Part shown: one piece after another, positions 17,739 through 24,489 of the stretch | Numbering within the stretch: position 1 is the first letter of the stretch | Layout: each line of letters opens with the position of its first letter | Assembly: GCA_003598065.1 (NCBI GenBank) | Contig: QZKR01000090.1 | Coordinates: 1-37,427, forward strand | Reading direction: 5' to 3' | Source: Myxococcales bacterium | GTDB lineage: Bacteria; Myxococcota_A; SURF-8 | Length of the DNA: 37,427 nucleotides | Made by a program: the position numbers and the translations under genes | The notes under the pieces: generated by a model | The model's database searches: none | What the model was told of the DNA's origin: nothing | The model's input: only the letters and a program-made list of their open reading frames with translations

Positions 17739-18545
17739 TCAGATGCGGAACTTCGCGCCGAGCCACAGGGTGCGCTGATCGGCCGCGCCCACTCCCGGCG
17801 AGCCGCCCAGATCGTCGAACATGAAGCGCAGGTAAACGTCGAGATCGCCGTCCACCAGCGTCCCGCCGACGGTAAGGGCGACGGGGATGACCACGCGGTC
17901 GCCGAAATTGCCGGTGGGGTAGATGGCCAGCGTCGCCCCGGAGGACAGGTCGATAAACAGCATCTCGATCGGGTTGTAGGACAAGCCGTAATCGAGCATC
18001 AGATCGACCTGGAACGACTCGCCGCCGCTTGTAAGAACATAGTCCTTGTTGACGAAGGACACGTCGGCGGTGAGCCCGCCGTGAACTTTCAGCATGTTCT
18101 CGAAGATGATGTATTGCGCCGGCACGCCGATGAAAAGACCGACGAGCTGATCGCCGAATTTATCCACGTAGGTGCGATCGCCCGGGAAGTAGACGCCGAA
18201 ATCGAGGCCCAGGTACGGCATGAAGGTGTAACGGCCGAAAATCGTCGCGCCGCCGAAAGCGGTCGAAGTTCCACGGCCGTCGCTGTAATCCAGCGCTTCG
18301 ATGAGCGCGCCAAGCTGGAAATTGTCGGATAAGCCGTAGGTGTAGTCGAGGTTGAGCTTGATGTCCTTGGCGACGCGGCCGCTGTTAAGCCCCAGGCCGA
18401 CGTCGAGGCCGATCTGATGGGTGCTTTCCAGAAGCGTCAGCGGACGGCCGGAATAGGCCGCCGGATACCCTTCTTTGGCCTGGACGGCCCCGGAGGCGAG
18501 CAACAGCGCGGCGACGGTTGCCAACAGCAGCGTTTTCTTGAACAT
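17739..18545 (-). CDS. Outer-membrane beta-barrel protein
   Basis: A 268-residue predicted outer-membrane protein. The start is ATG 18545 with GGGAGG upstream; MFKKTLLLATVAALLLASGA then VQA-KEG is a standard signal peptide. The mature part alternates polar and hydrophobic residues in about 10-residue strands (HQIGLDVGLGLNSG, IKLNLDYTYGLSDNFQLGAL, ATIFGRYTFMPYLGLDFGVY, YVLTSGG) and ends with a strand LWLGAKFRI. It has no Cys. The closest general type is a porin-like or transport-family barrel, but no specific family was recognised. It has its own strong promoter with three dyad operators and its own terminator, so it is a regulated single-gene unit. The regulated promoter suggests an inducible channel or lipid-related barrel, which is inference. 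Confidence 0.8.
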   Translation of the reverse strand: MFKKTLLLATVAALLLASGAVQAKEGYPAAYSGRPLTLLESTHQIGLDVGLGLNSGRVAKDIKLNLDYTYGLSDNFQLGALIEALDYSDGRGTSTAFGGATIFGRYTFMPYLGLDFGVYFPGDRTYVDKFGDQLVGLFIGVPAQYIIFENMLKVHGGLTADVSFVNKDYVLTSGGESFQVDLMLDYGLSYNPIEMLFIDLSSGATLAIYPTGNFGDRVVIPVALTVGGTLVDGDLDVYLRFMFDDLGGSPGVGAADQRTLWLGAKFRI

Positions 18546-18637
18546 TCTTTTCCCTCCCAAGTACAAAAGTTTGCTGGGTTTTCTTCCTCGCCGGGCGCTT
18601 ATACGCCGACAAGATACCATGCTCCATGGATCTAGAA

Positions 18638-18692
18638 TGACACACCAGTCATTGACTGACACGTCATTCTAGTTATTATGACTCACTTGTCA
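18638..18692. promoter_or_regulatory. Three TGAC-N6-GTCA operators over the beta-barrel gene promoter
   Basis: Exact TGAC-N6-GTCA dyads lie at 18638-18651, 18653-18666 and 18679-18692. The promoter on the minus strand is TTGACA (18693-18688), 16 bases, TAGAAT (18671-18666). Site 3 covers the -35, site 2 the predicted start site and the edge of the -10, and site 1 lies just downstream. Wider arms CTAGAATGAC / GTCATTCTAG (18632-18641, 18663-18672) make sites 1 and 2 one large dyad. The layout suits repression by a dimeric TetR-type or Crp-type regulator. Confidence 0.75.
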
Positions 18693-18788
18693 ACTTTTTT
18701 CTTGAGAACCCCGGCCCGGATAACTTACGCGTGCGGGGTTAGGAGGGTGTTTCGTTTTATTACAAAGTAAGATCAAATACTTAAATAA

Positions 18789-18812
18789 GACAAGGGGCTT
18801 AGGCCCCTTGTC
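18789..18812 (-). terminator. Terminator hairpin of the Gly-rich gene (GACAAGGGGCT family)
   Basis: GACAAGGGGC / GCCCCTTGTC form the stem. On the minus strand TTATTT follows, as for an intrinsic terminator of the gene ending at 18863. The hairpin is almost the same sequence as 5599-5624. Confidence 0.7.
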
Positions 18813-18862
18813 CGCCGGTAAATATTCGTTCGCTTACGGCCGGGTATTGGAACCGTGTCGGC

Positions 18863-21475
18863 TCAAGCCAGACGGAAACCGCGTCGCCCGAACAGGAACG
18901 CCGCCGCCAGGATCGGGAAAAACAATAAGGAACCGCCGCCCGTGCCTTGGCACGATCCGCCGCTCTCGTCCTCGGCATCGCCATCCGGGGTGTCGCCATC
19001 CGGGGTGTCGCCATCGGGGGCATCGCCATCCGGGGTGTCGCCATCAGGGGCATCGCCGTCGGCTGGACTTTCTTCGGCAAGACCCACGGCGCCCAGGCTG
19101 AAATGATCGGTTTCGATCCGCCAACCGGCGGCGACGGCTTCGCCGCCGATCGCCTCCCACTCGTTTTCGTTGTCAAGCACGGTCCACCAGCCGGTCACGT
19201 CGCGCCCGGCCGCCGCTTCCGAGGAATAGGGCAGCACCACCGAGACCGGCGAGGCGAATTGCAGCCCGGCCGGCTCGAAGCGAAACACGGGCCCCACGGC
19301 CTCCGTGCCGGGAATCTCCCTGTCCGTTTTGGTGATGCTTATTTCCGTATCCGCGTCCAGCGCCCCGACGGGAATTTCGACCGACGCGCCATCCGGATGA
19401 TGAACCGCGCCGCCCTCCGGACCGACGTTTTCCGTCACGCTGTTCTCGTCGCCGTCCGGCGTATCGCCATCGGGGATATCGCCGTCCGTATCGCCGTCGG
19501 TCGCATCGCCGTCGGTCGTGTCGCCGTCGGTCGTGTCGCCGTCGGTCGTGTCGCCGTCGGTCGTATCGCCGTCCGTATCGCCGTCGGTCGGAGCCCCGCA
19601 TTCGGGAAACATCTCGTCGTCCCATGGCAGGCAGGCCTCGCAGTCGCCCTTGGCCCATTCCGATCTGGGATCGAAACCGGGAAGGCACAACAGCATAAAA
19701 TTGCTTGCGACGACAAAGGGGTCGGTATAATCCCTGTCCTCGGTCAGTTTCTGTTCTCCTATAGATACGCCGTCCGCGCCGCGGAGCGGAGGCGTACATT
19801 GCGCGGACACGGTTTCCATATAGCTTCCGGATTCTCCGGCTGTTCCGAAGGCGGCTTCGCGCAGGCTGATCGTCCCCTGGTAAAAGCCGGTCTGGATGGT
19901 CGCATGAATGTCGCCGAATACTGCGCCGCCGTTTCCCGAAATTTGCGGCTGACCGGGGCAGGTTTCGGATCCGTCGGTGCTCGTGCCGCTCAGTCCGCTC
20001 TTGCCGCCGTCGCCGCCGTTTCCGCCGTCCCCCGAGCCGATCGTGACCTTGTTGAGAAATACCGTTTCATCGGCCGCGAAGCGGGGAGCCCAATTCGCTC
20101 CGGCAAATCCGCCGTTTCCGCCCTTGCCGCCCGAGCCTCCGCGCCCAGGGGCGTAATATCCGCAGCTCGGCGGTTGAAGCATAAACGCGTTGCCGCCCTT
20201 GCCGCCCATGCCGCCCGGCCCGCCGTCGCCGCCCGAACCGCTGATGATCTCGACTTCGGCTTCCAGGTTGACGTTGCCCATGCCTTCCAATTGGAGATAG
20301 CTGCCCCTTCCGCCGGTCCCGCCGTTGCCTCCGTCGCCCCCGTTGCCGCCGGCGGCGATTTGACAGCTTGTTCGAAGCGAATCCGGGCCGTAGCCGCCCA
20401 TGCCGCCCTCGCCGCCCTTGCTGCCGTCGCCGCCCTTGAGGCGAATCTCGGTGCGTTGTCCGATGGTCATCAGCCCGGCCGAGGAGGCTAAGAAGCCTCC
20501 GGCGTCGCCGCCGCTTCCGCCTTGAATACCCGCTCCGCCCGTCCCGGCGTAGTAGCCGCCGACCAACGAACTTCCCACGCTGCCGTCGCCGCCGAAACCT
20601 CCGGTCATGAGTTCAGGATTCGTCGGATCGGGACTCTTGCCGCCGCCAAGATCGATGACGGCGAGGCCGTCGATGGTCAGGCATCCGCCCGCCGCCAAAG
20701 TGAGAAGACTCCCGTATCCGCCGTTGCCCGACCAGCCGCCCGCGCCGCCTTTCCCTCCGTGGGCGATGAATTCTTGTTCAGTGCTGTATACCGCGTCGCC
20801 GCCGTCTCCACCCATGCCGGCCAGTCCGCCGTCGCCGCCGGACAGATCGATGAGCGCCTGTTCGTTGATCGTGAATTGATAAAGGGCGCGGATCGTAAGG
20901 CGTCCTCCGCGGCCGCCGTGGCCGCCGTTGCCGCCCGCTCCGCCGTCGCCGCCGTTGCCGATCACGTGGAATTCGTTTCCGACGCCCTGAATCTCTCGCG
21001 CTTCGCCGTCATGGCCATCTCCGCCGTTTCCGCCGTTTCCGCCGTCGCCGCCGGAAAGGTCGATCGTGCCGGTAATCAAGACATCGCCGCCCGCCATGAT
21101 CGTCAAGGAGAAGGAATTCTGGCCGTCGCCGCCGTTCTGGCCCGCGCCGCCCGGATCGCCGTGGCCGCGATCCTCCGAAGTCGCCGCGCCGTCGGCGCCG
21201 TCCCCGCCGGGCGCGCCGTCGCGCTCGACGTCCAGATGCTCCCAGTCCGTTATCACGAGACCGTGAATGTGCACGGGGCCGGTCACGTTCAAGATAGTAT
21301 CGCCGCGCAACCTGATTTTTCCGGTTTCGCCCACGTAGACTGAGTCGTAGGCGTATTCGCCGCCCGCAAGATTGGCGACCATGTTGCCGGTAAGTTCGAG
21401 TTTTTCCGCCCGGGCCGCCAATGGAGCGAGCAGAAAAAGAACCATTATCGCTGATTGTACGATGAATCGCGTCAT
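18863..21475 (-). CDS. Gly-rich surface protein with DGD linkers, ZU5-like domain and C-terminal sorting tail
   Basis: An 870-residue exported protein. Signal peptide MTRFIVQSAIMVLFLLAPLA, then ARA-EK. Residues about 85-520 are Gly-rich, with many GGDGGNGGxGG-type blocks alternating with short beta-strand phrases (LTIMAGGDVLITGTIDLSGG), like PGRS-type or beta-helix surface proteins. A Cys-containing segment follows (CLPGFDPRSEW, CEACLPWDDEMFPEC), then DGD repeats (about 640-685). About 690-805 is a ZU5-like domain (VGPEGGAVHHPDGASVEIPV, GALDADTEISITKT, FRFEPAGLQFASPVSVVLPY). A second DGD block leads to a tail with GGSCQGTGGG, a hydrophobic stretch and GRRGFRLA. AAGGAG precedes the ATG. Function unknown; probably a large surface structure or adhesin. 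Confidence 0.88.
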   Translation of the reverse strand: MTRFIVQSAIMVLFLLAPLAARAEKLELTGNMVANLAGGEYAYDSVYVGETGKIRLRGDTILNVTGPVHIHGLVITDWEHLDVERDGAPGGDGADGAATSEDRGHGDPGGAGQNGGDGQNSFSLTIMAGGDVLITGTIDLSGGDGGNGGNGGDGHDGEAREIQGVGNEFHVIGNGGDGGAGGNGGHGGRGGRLTIRALYQFTINEQALIDLSGGDGGLAGMGGDGGDAVYSTEQEFIAHGGKGGAGGWSGNGGYGSLLTLAAGGCLTIDGLAVIDLGGGKSPDPTNPELMTGGFGGDGSVGSSLVGGYYAGTGGAGIQGGSGGDAGGFLASSAGLMTIGQRTEIRLKGGDGSKGGEGGMGGYGPDSLRTSCQIAAGGNGGDGGNGGTGGRGSYLQLEGMGNVNLEAEVEIISGSGGDGGPGGMGGKGGNAFMLQPPSCGYYAPGRGGSGGKGGNGGFAGANWAPRFAADETVFLNKVTIGSGDGGNGGDGGKSGLSGTSTDGSETCPGQPQISGNGGAVFGDIHATIQTGFYQGTISLREAAFGTAGESGSYMETVSAQCTPPLRGADGVSIGEQKLTEDRDYTDPFVVASNFMLLCLPGFDPRSEWAKGDCEACLPWDDEMFPECGAPTDGDTDGDTTDGDTTDGDTTDGDTTDGDATDGDTDGDIPDGDTPDGDENSVTENVGPEGGAVHHPDGASVEIPVGALDADTEISITKTDREIPGTEAVGPVFRFEPAGLQFASPVSVVLPYSSEAAAGRDVTGWWTVLDNENEWEAIGGEAVAAGWRIETDHFSLGAVGLAEESPADGDAPDGDTPDGDAPDGDTPDGDTPDGDAEDESGGSCQGTGGGSLLFFPILAAAFLFGRRGFRLA

Positions 21476-21518
21476 CTCCGACTCCTTCTAGCCATGCGCG
21501 GGGCTGTTTGTTTCGCTA

Positions 21519-21547
21519 TTTATAAATCAGACAAATTTTGAATTCAA
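21519..21547 (-). promoter_or_regulatory. Promoter of the Gly-rich surface protein gene
   Basis: On the minus strand TTGAAT (21547-21542), 17 bases, TATAAA (21524-21519), about 44 bases before the ATG at 21475, in an AT-rich stretch. Confidence 0.6.
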
Positions 21548-21735
21548 GCAGGAAATTCAACTGGCCCGTTGAGATCTGACACTTAGTGGAATGGACGACG
21601 CCTTCTCAATCGAAATCTGGTAAATGGATATTCCGCAGATGATGATTTTGGTTGCAATCCGCCGCAAATCTGATAGCTTCCCTCCGTTTGGCCCGGCCCT
21701 GGATGGGCGGCCGGGTTCGCAAGGGAGGGACATCG

Positions 21736-22950
21736 ATGCGCCTGTTGCGCTTTCCCCGCCCGAAAGCGGCGGGTTTTCGCGTGATTACGCACCTGCATTC
21801 GACGGCCTCGGACGGCGAGGCCAGCCCGCTGTATAGCCGCGTCAGCGCCGCCATCGCCGAGGCCGTGGGCGAGGCCGACGCGCCCAAGGTCAAATGGCAC
21901 GAGGCGCTGATTCGACCGGAAACGATCGAAGCGCTGCTGACGCGCGCCTCGAAGCCGATCGACCTGGTCTGCCTCACCGACCACGTCACCCGCCGCCGGC
22001 ACGTCTTCCCCGAAGCCAGCCTGGCCTTGGCCCGCAAATACCAGAACCTGATCCTCGGCGCGGAAATCAGCACGGCCATGTGGTCGGCGAAACGGGGCGC
22101 CTACGTCGTCTCCCCCGAGATCCTGCTTTACGGCCCGACGAAACCGCGCGGCGCTTGCGAGCGTCAGCCGCATTACGGCCTCGTTCAGAAGGATCTGGAC
22201 GACCTTTACGCCTCCTGCGTCCCCGAGGGCGCGGCGGAAGTGGAGGTCAACCTCGGCATCGCCTGGGCCGAGCGCAAGGGCTATGCCTGGGCCCTGGCCC
22301 ATCCGCTGGACGGCAACCAGTTGGAAATCAGCGAATTATTTTCGCTTTTCGTCCAGGCGCGGAGTTTGGAGGCGCTCAATGGCGGCTATCCGACGAATTC
22401 CTTCCGCGCCTTGTCGGCTTATATCGACTTCCACAACGCCGTGGTCGCCGAAGGAGGCGCTCCGATCGCCCGCCGCCGGCTCGACGCCACGACCCGCGCC
22501 CTGTTGAGCCTGCTGGAGCAGGCTCAACCCCGTCCGCTGGTCCCTCTAGGCGGCTCGGACGCCCACTTGCGCAATCTCGACCGCGTCGTGACGGTCGTCG
22601 AACCCGCCGACGAAATCGGCGCGCGTCCCGTGGCGCAGGTGTTTTTGAGCGCGGTCAAGGCCGGCCAGGGCGTCGAGGCGAGCTTCACGCCGCAGGGCAA
22701 GGGCTCCTCCTGGCTCGATCTCTACCGCGAGGCCAGCATCATCGTCTGGAAGAACTACTACGAGAACCGCGCCATCATCTTCGCCCATCCGATCCGGGCC
22801 TTCTACGTCGCCGCAAAAACGGTGCGCGAGCGGCTTTCCACCTACGCCGACGGCCACGACGTCAACCTCAAAACGCTGGCTCGCCTCGGCCTCAAGCCGG
22901 CCGACATCGTGCGCCTGGAGCGCCGGGCGCGCCGCGCCGCCGCGCGCTGA
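21736..22950 (+). CDS. PHP-domain metal-dependent phosphoesterase
   Basis: A 404-residue PHP-family protein, a trinuclear-metal phosphoesterase fold. Metal ligands are visible: H19 and H21 with D26 (HLHSTASDGE), D82-H83 (LTDHVTRRRH), E110 (GAEIS), H189 (LAHP), and D275/H277 (GGSDAHL). The ATG at 21736 follows GGGAGGGA and is preferred to an upstream start. It is longer than simple PHP exonuclease/nucleotidase proteins (about 280), having an extra helical C-terminal region (about 310-404) rich in Arg/Ala. It is the first of three genes: tatD starts 17 bases after its stop. Role in nucleotide or nucleic-acid hydrolysis is inferred from fold and neighbours; the substrate is unknown. Confidence 0.87.
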   Translation: MRLLRFPRPKAAGFRVITHLHSTASDGEASPLYSRVSAAIAEAVGEADAPKVKWHEALIRPETIEALLTRASKPIDLVCLTDHVTRRRHVFPEASLALARKYQNLILGAEISTAMWSAKRGAYVVSPEILLYGPTKPRGACERQPHYGLVQKDLDDLYASCVPEGAAEVEVNLGIAWAERKGYAWALAHPLDGNQLEISELFSLFVQARSLEALNGGYPTNSFRALSAYIDFHNAVVAEGGAPIARRRLDATTRALLSLLEQAQPRPLVPLGGSDAHLRNLDRVVTVVEPADEIGARPVAQVFLSAVKAGQGVEASFTPQGKGSSWLDLYREASIIVWKNYYENRAIIFAHPIRAFYVAAKTVRERLSTYADGHDVNLKTLARLGLKPADIVRLERRARRAAAR

Positions 22951-22967
22951 CGCCGCAACGAAAGGCG

Positions 22968-23723
22968 ATGCTCGTCGATACCCACGTCCATCTCAACGTC
23001 CCGCCCCTGGCGGAGGACGTGGACGGCGTTCTGGATCGCGCCCGCCGGGCGGGCGTGACCCGCCTGATCGCCGTCGCCTACGATCTCGAATCCTGGCGGG
23101 ACGTCGCCGAACTGGCGAAGAAGCCCGGCGTATTCGCCGCCTTCGGCCTGCATCCCTGGGTGGCGGCCGAAGCGCTGGACGCCGGGCGGCTGGCGGAGGT
23201 CTGCGTCCGCGAGCATGCCGTCGCCGTGGGCGAAATCGGGCTGGATTACAAGATCGAAACCTTCGACCGCGAACGCCAGCTCGCCGTCCTGCGCCTGCAG
23301 CTCGACGTCGCCGTGAAGCTCGATCTGCCGGCGATTCTGCACTGCCGGGGAGCCTTCGAGGACATGTTCGCCGTGCTGGAGGAGTACGCGCCGAAGTTGC
23401 AGGGCGTCGTCCACGCCTTCTCGCGCGGCGCGGAGATGGCTCGGCGTTTCGTGGACTTGGGAATGCACGTCGCTTTCGGCGGCGCGATCACCCGCGTCAA
23501 CGCCAATCGCGCCTTGAAGGCGGCGGCGGCCGTGCCCGACGAGCGGCTGCTTCTGGAAACCGACGCGCCGTCGATCGGCCTGGAAGGCATTCCGGCGGAG
23601 GAAACCGAGCCGCGCCATACGGCCGAGACGGCGCGGGCGCTGGCCGCGATTCGCGGCATTTCCTATGAATCGATTTGCGAACTGACGACGCGCAATGCCC
23701 GACGACTCTTCAAGCTTCCCTGA
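22968..23723 (+). CDS. tatD: TatD-family metal-dependent hydrolase (DNase)
   Basis: A 251-residue TatD-like TIM-barrel hydrolase; family members are Mg-dependent 3'-5' DNases or tRNA/D-aminoacyl hydrolases. The start is ATG 22968 after GAAAGG. Metal and catalytic residues: H6/H8 (DTHVHLN), E89 (GEIGLDYKIETFDRERQ), H125 (ILHCRGAF), H149 (VVHAFSRG) and D199 (LLETDAPS). Length is standard. The end NARRLFKLP matches the family C-terminus. Its stop overlaps the start of tcdA by 29 bases, so the two are translationally linked. Whether it is TatD or the close YcfH/YjjV form cannot be settled here. Confidence 0.92.
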   Translation: MLVDTHVHLNVPPLAEDVDGVLDRARRAGVTRLIAVAYDLESWRDVAELAKKPGVFAAFGLHPWVAAEALDAGRLAEVCVREHAVAVGEIGLDYKIETFDRERQLAVLRLQLDVAVKLDLPAILHCRGAFEDMFAVLEEYAPKLQGVVHAFSRGAEMARRFVDLGMHVAFGGAITRVNANRALKAAAAVPDERLLLETDAPSIGLEGIPAEETEPRHTAETARALAAIRGISYESICELTTRNARRLFKLP

Positions 23724-24489
23724 GTCCGGCGCGCCCGAGCGGCCGGCGATGTTCACGCGCACCATCGACCTCTTGGGGCCGGAGGGCTTCGAGCGTCTGC
23801 GCCGCTCGCTCGTCGTCGTCGTGGGTTTGGGCGGCGTGGGTTCGCACGCCGCCGTGGCGCTGGCCCGCTCGGGCGTGGGCCGCCTGCGGCTGATCGACTT
23901 CGATCCCGTCACCGCCTCCAGCCTCAACCGCCACGCCGTGGCCGTGGCGGCGGATGTCGGCCGGCCGAAGGTCGAGGTGATGCGGGAGCGGCTGCTGGCC
24001 ATCGCGCCCGACCTGCAAATCGAGGCCCTGCGCGTCTTTCTCGACGAGGCGACCGCGCCCGAACTGCTTTCCGGCTCGCCCGATTACGTCTTGGACGCCA
24101 TCGACGGACTCAACCCGAAGGTGACGCTGCTGCATTACTGCGTCACGCACGACATCAGGATCGCCGCCAGCATGGGGGCTTCGGCGCGCACCGATCCAAC
24201 GCGGCTGCGCGTGGCCGATCTCTCGAAGACGCGCGTCTGCCCGCTGGCCCGGGCCGTGCGCCGCCGCCTGCAGCGGCGCGGCGTCCGGCGGGGCGTCCCC
24301 TGCGTCTATTCGGAAGAGGCGTCCCTGCCCGTCCTGCCGCCGGACGATTCGGAAGACGTACTAATGCGGGGCCGCAAGCGCAACCGTCTGCCGAGCTTCG
24401 CCGTCATGCCCGGCATCTTCGGCTACGCCCTGGCGGGAATCGCGATCAAAGCCCTGGCGGAATTCGACCCCAAGACAAAACGCTCCTAG
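23695..24489 (+). CDS. tcdA: tRNA threonylcarbamoyladenosine dehydratase (TcdA/CsdL, ThiF/E1-like)
   Basis: Predicted ATP-dependent enzyme that cyclises t6A37 of ANN-decoding tRNAs to ct6A. A 264-residue ThiF/UBA-type protein. The Rossmann ATP-binding loop VVGLGGVGSHAAVALARSGV begins at about residue 42, followed by LRLIDFDPVTASSLNRHAVA, the TcdA form (D-x-D ... NRQ/H-x2-A), DAIDGLNPKVTLLHYC and the C-terminal PSFAVMPGIFGYALAGIAIK. A start at 23695 overlaps tatD by 29 bases; the internal ATG at 23749 is an alternative. Its stop overlaps the stop of the convergent gene at 24486 by four bases (CTAG). Confidence 0.9.
   Translation: MPDDSSSFPESGAPERPAMFTRTIDLLGPEGFERLRRSLVVVVGLGGVGSHAAVALARSGVGRLRLIDFDPVTASSLNRHAVAVAADVGRPKVEVMRERLLAIAPDLQIEALRVFLDEATAPELLSGSPDYVLDAIDGLNPKVTLLHYCVTHDIRIAASMGASARTDPTRLRVADLSKTRVCPLARAVRRRLQRRGVRRGVPCVYSEEASLPVLPPDDSEDVLMRGRKRNRLPSFAVMPGIFGYALAGIAIKALAEFDPKTKRS

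Larger units (their letters stand above)
18546..18862. other. Intergenic region between the beta-barrel gene and the Gly-rich gene
   Basis: These 317 bases carry a 5' leader, the promoter/operator block (18638-18693), an AT-rich stretch and the terminator hairpin of the Gly-rich gene. No gene was recognised. Confidence 0.6.

Noticed and set aside
19440..19590. Short regular repeats resembling a CRISPR array
   Set aside because: They are in-frame DGD codon repeats with no unique spacers of constant length and no cas genes nearby.
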